Below, piece by piece: positions 1 through 5,102 of a stretch of 6,871 nt of DNA (position 1 is the first letter of the stretch; every line of letters begins with the position of its first letter). A program made the translations under genes and the position numbers. The stretch spans positions 1 through 6,871 of the forward strand of contig CALAFU010000048.1 of NCBI GenBank assembly GCA_937891325.1, given 5' to 3'. The stretch comes from an uncultured Candidatus Melainabacteria bacterium. Lineage in GTDB: Bacteria; Cyanobacteriota; Vampirovibrionia; Gastranaerophilales; Gastranaerophilaceae. The notes under the pieces were generated by a model. It did no database searches and had not been told where the DNA came from. It saw only the letters and a list, made by a program, of their open reading frames with translations.

Positions 1-247
1 ATTCTTCTTTTGTGATTGCCAAATCTTTTCTTGTTGATGTTGCTTTATACAAGAATTCAAGCCATTTAATTTTTTCATTAATATCTGAAATGAAATCATC
101 AAATGTTTTATATTCTTGATCCGGCCAACCATTTGTATAATCACGATAACATTTTAACCTTGGCAACAACCAGGCATAAAACGCAGTATCAATTGACCAT
201 GAATCTCGATAAATTTTTGCTTTATATTTTTTATTAATTTTACTCAT
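1..247 (-). CDS. Conserved phage hypothetical protein, C-terminal part cut by window edge
   Basis: The reading frame opens at ATG 247 and runs off the left edge, so only the first 82 residues are visible. A good ribosome site (GAAAGGAAAC) ends 2 nt before the ATG, with its AAGGA core about 6 nt upstream, and a strong sigma70-like promoter precedes it. After a lysine-rich start (MSKINKKYKAKIY) comes WSIDTAFYAWLLPRLKCY, then a YTNGWP turn and an acidic helix with FDDFISDINEKIKWLEFLY. This resembles a recurrent phage family of unknown function that I recall as having a 'W-S-x-D...PRL' segment followed by a helical region; that match is from memory of the pattern, not a search. Because no plus-strand reading competes here and the codons are clean, I am confident it is a gene. 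Its function is unknown. Confidence 0.72.
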   Translation of the reverse strand, partial: MSKINKKYKAKIYRDSWSIDTAFYAWLLPRLKCYRDYTNGWPDQEYKTFDDFISDINEKIKWLEFLYKATSTRKDLAITKEE

Positions 248-268
248 AAGTTTCCTTTCATTAAATAA

Positions 269-297
269 ACAATAAAGCAAAACGGTTGAATTGTCAA
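269..297 (-). promoter_or_regulatory. Sigma70-like promoter for the left-edge gene
   Basis: On the minus strand TTGACA (292-297) is followed after exactly 17 nt by TATTGT (269-274, 4 of 6 matches to the consensus). The start codon of the gene it serves is at 247. The perfect -35 box and the spacer shared with four other promoters in the window support it. The -35 box lies beside the upstream region of the divergent plus-strand gene at 340. Confidence 0.7.
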
Positions 298-318
298 GTT
301 TAAATTAGTTCTTATATC
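291..318 (+). promoter_or_regulatory. Possible weak promoter for the plus-strand gene at 340
   Basis: TTGTCA (291-296), 16 nt, then TATATC (313-318, 4 of 6) is the best pair I can find upstream of the plus-strand gene. It overlaps the minus-strand -35 box, so the two promoters would be back to back and might interfere. The spacing and -10 box are poor; an 18-nt alternative ends at TATCTA (315-320). The call is tentative. Confidence 0.3.
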
Positions 319-339
319 TATAAAGTTTCAAGGTGACAT

Positions 340-591
340 ATGAAACAATACATAAAAAACATTTTGATATCAATTAGTCAATTACTAAACAGCATTCTGT
401 TTGGTTACCCTGATGAAACATTTGCTGCCCGTAGCTACAGAAAAGCATATGAAGGCAAACTATTTTTTATAGTGACATGTTTTATTATTGATATCTCTTT
501 TGCCATCTTTACAGGTTATCGTAATCATTGTCAAAAGGCTCATGAAGAAGAAGTTTTAAACAAACAGACTTCAAGCGATTATGATGTTTAG
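340..591 (+). CDS. Small conserved phage protein with PDET motif and hydrophobic segment
   Basis: This is the only convincing plus-strand gene. It encodes 83 residues from ATG 340, preceded by a strong ribosome site (AAGGTGAC, 2 nt before the ATG). The order of its features is an N-terminal helix with the segment ISQLLNSILFGYPDETFAAR (residues 12-31), a hydrophobic stretch (about 42-57, FFIVTCFIIDISFAIF), then NHC and an acidic tail. This matches a widespread phage and prophage family of unknown function that I recognise by its 'QLLN-x-IL-x-G-x-PDET-x-x-x-R' core and a later HC followed by acidic residues. The hydrophobic stretch may be a membrane or buried helix. The last base of its TAG stop (589-591) lies just beyond the TAA stop (588-590) of the converging minus-strand gene, so the genes share two bases and no terminator separates them. 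Confidence 0.82.
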   Translation: MKQYIKNILISISQLLNSILFGYPDETFAARSYRKAYEGKLFFIVTCFIIDISFAIFTGYRNHCQKAHEEEVLNKQTSSDYDV

Positions 592-929
592 TGGACGGCA
601 AATTTCATCTTTTCCAACTCCTTAACCAATTTAACGCAATCATCTTTATTGCTACATTTTGTTACTATCATAATGCCTTCACGATCTAACAACCGTTTAA
701 TCCACTTAACACCTTCTTCTGACAATCTGTCAAACTGGTAATCCCACAAACTGATATAATCTTTATAACGGTTGTTGTTTGTAATTACAGCATCAGAATC
801 AACACGCTCGATAAAAAAGAATTCATTTTTATCAATATCACAACACACTGTAAATACTTTCAGATTATCATCTGACAATAATCTTTCTTGCATTTTTGTG
901 TATGTAGCATTCATTAAACAATTAGTCAT
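588..929 (-). CDS. Hypothetical protein, 113 aa, single-gene unit
   Basis: The 113-residue frame starts at ATG 929 behind a purine-rich ribosome site (TAGGTAGGTGAC, ending 2 nt before the ATG) and has its own promoter (957-985). I do not recognise the family. The N-terminal half has alternating hydrophobic stretches (VFTVCCDI, EFFFIERV), suggesting beta strands. The middle has an aromatic segment (YKDYISLWDYQF), and the end reads as a strand plus charged helix (GIMIVTKC, then KDDCVKLVKELEKMKF). This is consistent with a small soluble alpha/beta protein. It has no signal peptide, membrane helix or obvious catalytic motif, and it lacks the C-terminal [I/V]G-x3-L motif found in genes to its right. 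Its end overlaps the end of the convergent plus-strand gene. Function unknown. Confidence 0.78.
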   Translation of the reverse strand: MTNCLMNATYTKMQERLLSDDNLKVFTVCCDIDKNEFFFIERVDSDAVITNNNRYKDYISLWDYQFDRLSEEGVKWIKRLLDREGIMIVTKCSNKDDCVKLVKELEKMKFAVH

Positions 930-941
930 TTGTCACCTACC

Positions 942-960
942 TATTTATTTAAAATAAATA
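942..960. repeat. Perfect 9+9 bp inverted repeat touching the -10 box
   Basis: TATTTATTT (942-950) and AAATAAATA (952-960) are perfect inverted arms around a single A. The repeat overlaps the -10 box (957-962) and fills the leader of the 929 gene. It could be a repressor site, but so AT-rich a dyad in AT-rich DNA may be chance. Confidence 0.4.
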
Positions 961-985
961 TACACTAGATGCAAAGAGTTGTCAA
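957..985 (-). promoter_or_regulatory. Sigma70-like promoter for the 113-aa gene
   Basis: TTGACA (980-985), a 17-nt spacer, then TATATT (957-962, 5 of 6) on the minus strand. The ATG of the served gene is at 929. The -35 box begins directly after the terminator of the SPFH unit, so one unit is closed and the next opened within about 35 bp. Confidence 0.8.
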
Positions 986-1018
986 TTAAAAAGAGGCAAT
1001 GTTTTAGCATTGCCTCTA
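986..1018 (-). terminator. Intrinsic terminator of the SPFH unit
   Basis: A perfect 9-bp stem (AGAGGCAAT at 992-1000 and ATTGCCTCT at 1009-1017) with an 8-nt loop is followed, on the minus strand, by a T run (TTTTAA, 986-991). It lies about 10 bp after the SPFH stop codon. This is the only clear intrinsic terminator in the window. On the plus strand the T tract is absent, so it is directional. Confidence 0.9.
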
Positions 1019-1026
1019 TTATTTCT

Positions 1027-2175
1027 TTATTTATTCAAACTATTTGACAGTTCGTACAATGCTTTCAAACCTACAGCATCAAAAGGGTTTGTTGAACCTG
1101 TTCCTGAACTACCACCTGAAATGATCATATGTTCTGGGAACTTCACACTAGCCAATGCTTTAGCAATCCCAATGCGTGTTTCTTTTTCAATTGTAGCCTT
1201 TTCTAAAGGTGTCAACCCTGCTTGCACTTTCAATTTGTTTGCATATGCTTCAGCTTCACCTTCTTGTTTAACTTTCATTGCTTCGTATTTAGCCTGTTCA
1301 GCGGCAAGTTTAGCAACTTCAGCACGTTTCTGTGCTTCAACAACTTCAGTCATTTTCTGTACTTCTGCATTAGCACGTGCTTCAGCAATTCTTGCTTTAC
1401 CTTGAGCTTCAGCTGTCAAAGCATCCTGTTTAGCACGTTCAGCATTAGCAGTACTGACAACTTTCAATTGTTCTGCTTCTTTCTTTTTCGAAATCAAATC
1501 ATTAATTTTCGAATCGTAGCCAAAATCGTTTACAACAAACTGAAGAATTTCAATCCCATAATGCTTCAGCAATGACTGTTTCTGAACGATAGGGTTTCCT
1601 TCATTATCATAAACAATGTTAATGATGCGCTGTTTGAATTTTGTTCCATTTTCATCAGTCGAATCGACAACTTTTGTAGACGTTTTGAAAATACCGTTTT
1701 CCAACTGTTTCTTCGCCGCATCTGAAAATTCAGCACGTCTTGCAGAATATGAATCTTCAGCAACCATCAACGTAGCGGCCTGTGATAAAGCTTCAGCTAC
1801 ATTCTTGCGAATCAAATCTTCTTCAACATTCTTGAATGAACCGTAGTCACGATGTAATTCCATCTGCAATTTTTCTAACATTGGCAATTTGTATTTGACG
1901 GTACCTTTCACACTAGCAACAGATCCATCATTAAAACGCACAGTCATTCCTGAATCCTCAAAATCAAGGTCTTCAGAAACAGGGTATGTAGTGATTTGCC
2001 CGAACCCTTGCCAATACAAACCTGGCGCTGTACGAACAGTAACATTACCAGTAACGGCCGCCTGTTTAATTTGGTAGTTTCCGAAACTGTTTGTTTCAAA
2101 CAGACCACCAGCCAAACAAACAAAAAGCACCAAACAAATTGCAATCGTCACGATTGTCAAACTTTTAAACGACAT
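1027..2175 (-). CDS. SPFH/Band 7 (prohibitin-like) membrane-anchored protein
   Basis: A 382-residue protein starts at ATG 2175 behind GAGGTG (5 nt spacing). Residues about 5-26 form one hydrophobic N-terminal helix (LTIVTIAICLVLFVCLAGGLF), an uncleaved anchor type. Residues about 34-220 fit an SPFH/Band 7 domain, with VRTAPGLYW early, a regular strand pattern, then LLKHYGIEILQFVVNDFGYD. Residues about 221-318 are a long Ala/Glu/Lys/Arg-rich coiled coil, as in HflK/HflC, QmcA and flotillins. The end is Gly/Ser-rich (SGGSSGTGSTNPF) before a short helix. SPFH proteins form oligomeric rings or patches on membranes and often restrain membrane proteases such as FtsH; in a phage it may reshape the host membrane or influence FtsH, which is inference. 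It follows the 38-aa membrane peptide gene by 13 bp and ends at the terminator near 1000. Confidence 0.9.
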   Translation of the reverse strand: MSFKSLTIVTIAICLVLFVCLAGGLFETNSFGNYQIKQAAVTGNVTVRTAPGLYWQGFGQITTYPVSEDLDFEDSGMTVRFNDGSVASVKGTVKYKLPMLEKLQMELHRDYGSFKNVEEDLIRKNVAEALSQAATLMVAEDSYSARRAEFSDAAKKQLENGIFKTSTKVVDSTDENGTKFKQRIINIVYDNEGNPIVQKQSLLKHYGIEILQFVVNDFGYDSKINDLISKKKEAEQLKVVSTANAERAKQDALTAEAQGKARIAEARANAEVQKMTEVVEAQKRAEVAKLAAEQAKYEAMKVKQEGEAEAYANKLKVQAGLTPLEKATIEKETRIGIAKALASVKFPEHMIISGGSSGTGSTNPFDAVGLKALYELSNSLNK

Positions 2176-2188
2176 TCAAACACCTCAA

Positions 2189-2305
2189 TTAGTTTTTATT
2201 TTCACGATCAGCTTTATCAGCCTTTTCAACAACTTTGGACAATTTGATTGCCCAAACAAAACCTAAAACTGCAACAACAGTAAATACAACACCTAAACTT
2301 AACAA
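2189..2305 (-). CDS. 38-aa single-pass membrane peptide with TTG start
   Basis: This short frame starts at TTG 2305, 7 nt after a perfect AAGGAG, and ends at TAA 2189-2191. It encodes 38 residues: a hydrophobic helix at about 2-20 (LSLGVVFTVVAVLGFVWAI), then a lysine- and aspartate-rich tail (KLSKVVEKADKADRENKN). The tail should face the cytoplasm by the positive-inside rule, though this is a prediction. It lies between a promoter and the SPFH gene and is separated from the latter by 13 bp that contain only the SPFH ribosome site, so the two are surely co-transcribed. SPFH genes elsewhere often have a small membrane partner (for example NfeD-type proteins); this peptide is not recognisably related to those. 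The ideal Shine-Dalgarno site and the fit of the reading frame argue it is real despite the non-ATG start. Confidence 0.72.
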   Translation of the reverse strand: MLSLGVVFTVVAVLGFVWAIKLSKVVEKADKADRENKN

Positions 2306-2312
2306 AAAATTT

Positions 2313-2318
2313 CTCCTT
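2313..2318 (-). promoter_or_regulatory. Consensus Shine-Dalgarno site (AAGGAG) deciding a TTG start
   Basis: AAGGAG on the minus strand, 7 nt before the TTG at 2305. It is the most consensus-like ribosome site in the window. No in-frame ATG or GTG sits at this spacing, which is why the TTG is taken as the start. Confidence 0.75.
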
Positions 2319-2340
2319 GAACTGACTTAGTAGTATGCAA

Positions 2341-2369
2341 AATGTATCACATACAATGTTGTATGTCAA
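2341..2369 (-). promoter_or_regulatory. Sigma70-like extended -10 promoter of the SPFH unit
   Basis: TTGACA (2364-2369), a 17-nt spacer, then TGA directly before TACATT (2341-2346, 4 of 6), so the TG of an extended -10 element compensates for the weaker box. The TTG start of the 38-aa gene is at 2305. The spacer is largely filled by a palindrome (2349-2366), a classic layout for repression. Confidence 0.75.
2349..2366. promoter_or_regulatory. Probable operator: 8+8 bp palindrome between -35 and -10
   Basis: ACATACAA (2349-2356) and TTGTATGT (2359-2366) are perfect inverted arms around TG. The palindrome occupies most of the spacer and the first three bases of the -35 box region (2364-2366). 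A second smaller dyad (TGTAT 2343-2347, CAC, ATACA 2351-2355) interleaves with it and covers the -10 box. Two overlapping half-sites of this kind suggest a dimeric repressor. No T run follows, so it is not a terminator. Confidence 0.55.
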
Positions 2370-2373
2370 TAGA

Positions 2374-2715
2374 TTAAATAACATCTAGCACAACTTTTCC
2401 AACATCCTTTCTTTTTATTAATATGGACAACCCATGTGTTTCTAAAAACAAATCATCTTTTTCAAATGTTTTAGAAAATTGTTTTAAATCTTCTCTTGTC
2501 ACTCGAACTATAATGTAGCCAGATGCATTCGTAGCTCTTTCTTTATCTAAATAAATAGCACCTGCGACAACATACTCATTATTTTCTTTATCAAGTGAAA
2601 ATGTATGACATGTTTTGACGTAATATTCGTTATCATATAGATTAAATGTTGACTCTTTTTCATTTAAAATTTGATAAATCAGTTCAAGCTTTTTATTCTT
2701 GGTATTTACCACCAT
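2374..2715 (-). CDS. Hypothetical protein with C-terminal VG-x3-L motif, 113 aa
   Basis: The open frame extends back to 2748, but that start would be TTG inside the upstream gene with no ribosome site. ATG 2715 gives 113 residues and overlaps the upstream stop by 10 nt, a normal coupled arrangement, although its ribosome site (AAAAGAAAG) is weak. I do not recognise the family. There is a Lys-rich helical start, then several strand-like stretches (YYVKTCHTFSL, EYVVAGAIYL, GYIIVRV), a charged helix (REDLKQFSKTFEKDDLF), and a last strand (GLSILIKRK) leading to the end VGKVVLDVI. That end matches the [I/V]G-x3-L-x2-[I/L/F] terminus shared by four other genes in the window. It is the last gene of the unit begun at 3960; no terminator follows before the next promoter at 2369. 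Confidence 0.75.
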   Translation of the reverse strand: MVVNTKNKKLELIYQILNEKESTFNLYDNEYYVKTCHTFSLDKENNEYVVAGAIYLDKERATNASGYIIVRVTREDLKQFSKTFEKDDLFLETHGLSILIKRKDVGKVVLDVI

Positions 2716-3473
2716 TTTACATGCTTTCTTTTGCCTACGGTGACGCAAGGGCCGAGAATCACCACATCTGTTTCATCAATATTTTCATTAAACGTTTCTA
2801 ATAATTCGTTGTTTTCAAAAATTGCTTTGACAGCAACTTGATTGTTGCTAATAAATGTCTTTGCCAAATTAAGATAATCTTCACTTAAAGATGAAACGAA
2901 GTCATTAAACTCATTTAAATCTTTTATTGTAACATTGTTTCTTTTAGCGTTTTCTAAAACCATAAAGACACAAGCTTCCAATTCAATTGGTGATGTTTGA
3001 TAGTTTTTAATATTTTTTTCCATATTTATAAATCGTTTCATTTCTGATACACCATATTCAATTGTTTGCTGAAAATGACAAACTTCGTGTGCTAGAATTG
3101 TTTGAAATTTTATTGAATTAATGTATTCTATTAAATCTTCTTTATTATTAAGATTTAAATGTTTTAAATTAATGCACAATTCATACGGATACACTAAAGG
3201 ATTAAAACTTGCTAAAGTATCATCTTCATCAGTATCAAATTCAAAAATGATATTGATTTTTAACCCTTTAATTGTCCCTGTCAATTGTTGATTTTTTTGG
3301 TTCTGCTTTCCTTCAATAATTTTATCTGAACAATTATTTATAATATGTTTTATTGCATAAACGAACATATTTAATAACTTAAAGCAATTATTAAAAGACA
3401 CAAACTTTAAAGGTCGTGGTGCAAGCATCTCATTCATTAAAATAGATAAATAAATATCATTATAATTTCTCAT
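2706..3473 (-). CDS. Putative zinc metallopeptidase (HExxH...ExEA)
   Basis: A 255-residue protein starts at ATG 3473, with AAAAGG 7 nt upstream, overlapping the previous gene by 14 nt. The core is ILAHEVCHFQQ (residues 126-136), an HExxH zinc site (H129, E130, H133) at the end of a helix. It is followed about 30 residues later by SPIELEAC (161-168), where E164 or E166 would be the third metal ligand. This HExxH + ExEA layout is typical of gluzincin-like peptidases, including several phage and plasmid ones. The N-terminal part has a strand pair before the helix (INIIFEF, ELCINLKHL), as expected for such folds. The rest is helical; the last residues are VGKRKHVKWW. No signal peptide is seen, so it would act in the cytoplasm. 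Its substrate cannot be told. Function by motif is fairly sure; activity is not. Confidence 0.75.
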   Translation of the reverse strand: MRNYNDIYLSILMNEMLAPRPLKFVSFNNCFKLLNMFVYAIKHIINNCSDKIIEGKQNQKNQQLTGTIKGLKINIIFEFDTDEDDTLASFNPLVYPYELCINLKHLNLNNKEDLIEYINSIKFQTILAHEVCHFQQTIEYGVSEMKRFINMEKNIKNYQTSPIELEACVFMVLENAKRNNVTIKDLNEFNDFVSSLSEDYLNLAKTFISNNQVAVKAIFENNELLETFNENIDETDVVILGPCVTVGKRKHVKWW

Positions 3474-3642
3474 TTTTTAACCTTTTAAAGCCAAACAATT
3501 CAAAATGGATTCTCAAACACTCTTTCAACTCTTCACGTGCAATATTGTTTAAATGCTCTAGGCTATTCAATTGCTCAACACGTTTTAAATGTTCTTTTTC
3601 CGATTTACTAATTATTTGTTTTTCTGATAATTCAACTATCAT
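3460..3642 (-). CDS. Small helical hypothetical protein, 60 aa
   Basis: ATG 3642 is preceded by AAAGGTG (4 nt spacing), 9 bp after the upstream stop at 3652. The 60 residues are almost entirely charged helix: EKQIISKSEKEHLKRVEQL, then NSLEHLNNIAREELKECLRI, then a short basic end (FGFKRLKNEKL). It probably forms a helical hairpin. I recognise no family. It is the second gene of a four-gene unit and overlaps the start of the metallopeptidase-like gene by 14 nt, so the two are probably translated in step. A role as a regulator or partner of that protein would be a guess from position only. Confidence 0.7.
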   Translation of the reverse strand: MIVELSEKQIISKSEKEHLKRVEQLNSLEHLNNIAREELKECLRIHFELFGFKRLKNEKL

Positions 3643-3651
3643 GTAGCACCT

Positions 3652-3960
3652 TTAAATTTCGTTTAAAGCATTTTCACCAATTTCAATAGGAACTATTTCA
3701 TCATGAAACTTATTAGTATCCATTTTCTGATACCTAAAATATTTATATAAACGTTCATCAAGATATTTGTTGTTAATCCAAACAATCGCTTCGACAACAT
3801 TAAATGACGTACTGTATTTTAATGTAACTTCAATACAAGTATAACCTTTTTTCGTTGATGCATTTGCAGCATCAACAGACATAACTTCATAACCATATAA
3901 AGGTGTTGCCAATATAAAGTCTTTTACAGATTGCGTCAATTCAGTATCATTGTTTTTCAT
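3652..3960 (-). CDS. Hypothetical protein with C-terminal IG-x3-L motif, 102 aa
   Basis: First gene of unit 2; 102 residues from ATG 3960, with AAAAAGG 10 nt upstream and a near-perfect promoter (3986-4014). The protein reads as a helix (TELTQSVKDFILATPLYG), strands (YEVMSVDAANAS, YTCIEVTLKYSTSFNVVEAIVWI), and a basic aromatic stretch (YLDERLYKYFRYQKM). It ends in IGENALNEI, one of five examples of a shared C-terminal pattern. It looks like a compact alpha/beta domain followed by a short tail. No membrane segment or catalytic motif is visible. I do not recognise the family. The following 60-aa gene starts 9 bp downstream. Confidence 0.77.
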   Translation of the reverse strand: MKNNDTELTQSVKDFILATPLYGYEVMSVDAANASTKKGYTCIEVTLKYSTSFNVVEAIVWINNKYLDERLYKYFRYQKMDTNKFHDEIVPIEIGENALNEI

Positions 3961-3972
3961 TTCAACTAAACC

Positions 3973-3999
3973 TTTTTATATGAGCATTATATATAAAAA
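3973..3999. repeat. 9+9 bp inverted repeat centred on the -10 box
   Basis: TTTTTATAT (3973-3981) and ATATAAAAA (3991-3999) are perfect inverted arms around 9 bases that include the -10 box (3986-3991). It could be an operator or a weak hairpin in the leader. It is AT-only, so chance is a serious alternative. Confidence 0.35.
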
Positions 4000-4014
4000 C
4001 AAGTAATTAGTCAA
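3986..4014 (-). promoter_or_regulatory. Strong sigma70-like promoter of unit 2
   Basis: TTGACT (4009-4014, 5 of 6), a 17-nt spacer, then a perfect TATAAT (3986-3991). It is the best promoter in the window. Its -35 box overlaps the last codon and stop of the Tad2-like gene, so unit 2 can be expressed separately from unit 1 with no intergenic space. ATG of the first gene is at 3960. Confidence 0.88.
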
Positions 4015-4633
4015 CAACAATCCAATCATCCGCGAGGATATCTTCAACTTTAGCTAAACTCATTCCATGATTATTCACTAACAACAAGCCATTTGGCAAC
4101 AAACCGAACATAATATTCGGTTTACTTTTTCGATATGCTGATTTTCCTGCTTTCAATTCTATTAACACTCGATCAAAAGTAACTGAACGATCTACTATTC
4201 CATCTTCAAAAGTTTCATCTTCATAAATTGAGCCAACTGTTTTATAAATATGATCTACGTAACTTGAATGGTTTTCTTCATAAAACTTTTCACACAAGTC
4301 TTTACCGTATTTCTTTTCAACAGATGTAATCAAACTATAATCATCAACAATAGTTGTTGTTTCATCAACCCAATTTAAAAGAGCCGGAACAATCTTATTT
4401 ATTATAAAATTTAGATATGAATCATCATCTGTTATATCAGGATCAAAATAACTAAACTCTTCTAGAAAGATTGGCTTAAGTTTTTCTTTAACTATATTAA
4501 TAGTTGTTCCTGATTTTTGAAATGATTTAATCTTTTTTAAAACTGTTTCATATAAATCATAATAGTGACCACCATTACCTAAATCAAACAATTCTTTTGT
4601 TGACTCTTTAACATAAAAATATTCTGTAGACAT
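4007..4633 (-). CDS. Tad2/DUF2829-like domain protein, possible anti-defence factor
   Basis: A 208-residue protein from ATG 4633, with AAAGGAAT 5 nt upstream, 10 bp after the previous stop. The C-terminal part (about 152-208) fits the DUF2829/Tad2 pattern: FDRVLIELKAGK (153-164), then YRK, a short hydrophobic middle, and DILADDWIVVD (198-208). Family members show a matching 'F-x-x-A-L-x-x-L-K-x-G-K ... D-L-L-A-x-D-W' frame and end there. Tad2 proteins bind and sequester cyclic nucleotide signals made by Thoeris and some CBASS systems. Here the tryptophan usual after the RK is absent. The first 150 residues are an extra mixed domain with STKELFDLGNG near the start and IVPALLNWVD (81-90), unknown to me. 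It is the last gene of unit 1. The domain call is reasonable; the anti-defence role is inferred from the family. Confidence 0.65.
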   Translation of the reverse strand: MSTEYFYVKESTKELFDLGNGGHYYDLYETVLKKIKSFQKSGTTINIVKEKLKPIFLEEFSYFDPDITDDDSYLNFIINKIVPALLNWVDETTTIVDDYSLITSVEKKYGKDLCEKFYEENHSSYVDHIYKTVGSIYEDETFEDGIVDRSVTFDRVLIELKAGKSAYRKSKPNIMFGLLPNGLLLVNNHGMSLAKVEDILADDWIVVD

Positions 4634-4643
4634 TTTAATTCCT

Positions 4644-5102
4644 TTAAAAACTATTTAAACAAACTTCTCCAATTTCAACTTTTTCAACTTTATAAACAAG
4701 CTGATTATAAAGTGCGCTAAAACTGATTTTGATTTCACCCTTGAATTGTTTCTGACACCAACTCACAATTACATGCTTGAACAACAATTTAAACATAAAT
4801 CTGTCGAATGAACTTAAATTAGTTGTCAACAATGTATATTTGTTTATTTGTAAAACATTTGACAACCTATTATAAAAATCGCTTATTGATGAATATAAAA
4901 CATTTTCTCTTGATAGATTTGAACAACTAATTTGCACTTTATTTACAATGACATAATTTGTACAATGTTTCCAACTAAAATCAATTACACAAATAGGTAA
5001 TATAGGTAGCAGTAATGCAAAAGGTTGCCATCCATCTCTGTAAAACAACATTGCGATAGAAGGTAAAATATAAATTACTGTATATACAACTTTTAAAATC
5101 AT
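4644..5102 (-). CDS. Membrane protein with two N-terminal helices and C-terminal IG-x3-L motif
   Basis: ATG 5102 is chosen; the frame extends one codon further to a TTG. The ATG overlaps the upstream stop by one base (TGATG), a standard coupled start. The 152 residues begin with two hydrophobic helices (about 3-21 and 27-40) joined by a short RDGWQ turn, so both ends should lie on the same side, probably the cytoplasm. The remaining 110 residues form a soluble domain with strand-like pieces (YVIVNKVQISC, KYTLLTTNL, FKGEIKISF) and end in KVEIGEVCLNSF, which carries the shared C-terminal pattern. The layout of two membrane helices plus a cytoplasmic domain is seen in bacterial PH-like (bPH) membrane proteins, but I cannot show that relationship. 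Function unknown; likely inner-membrane. Confidence 0.77.
   Translation of the reverse strand: MILKVVYTVIYILPSIAMLFYRDGWQPFALLLPILPICVIDFSWKHCTNYVIVNKVQISCSNLSRENVLYSSISDFYNRLSNVLQINKYTLLTTNLSSFDRFMFKLLFKHVIVSWCQKQFKGEIKISFSALYNQLVYKVEKVEIGEVCLNSF

Noticed and set aside
772..957. Plus-strand frame opposite the 113-aa gene
   Set aside because: It is the complement of a good minus-strand gene with its own promoter and ribosome site, and has no start signal of its own.
1566..2144. Minus-strand frames at 1566-1763 and 1944-2144
   Set aside because: They lie wholly inside the SPFH gene in another frame, without ribosome sites or recognisable domains. The SPFH frame is uninterrupted, so there is no frameshift to explain.
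1010..2247. Several plus-strand open frames opposite the SPFH gene (for example 1010-1405, 1222-1575, 1996-2247)
   Set aside because: They are antisense shadows of a clearly coding frame, have no ribosome sites and give low-complexity Phe/Ser/Cys-rich or otherwise unprotein-like sequence.
2349..2366. Palindrome read as a terminator for unit 2
   Set aside because: It has no T run after it on either strand and is AT-rich; its place between promoter boxes fits an operator better.
2706..2735. Metallopeptidase-like C-terminus counted as a sixth copy of the C-terminal motif
   Set aside because: VGKRKHVKWW has eight residues after the glycine rather than seven and lacks the leucine, so it was left out of the set.
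2715..2748. Upstream TTG start for the gene ending at 2374
   Set aside because: It lies within the metallopeptidase-like gene with no ribosome site; ATG 2715 gives a normal short overlap.
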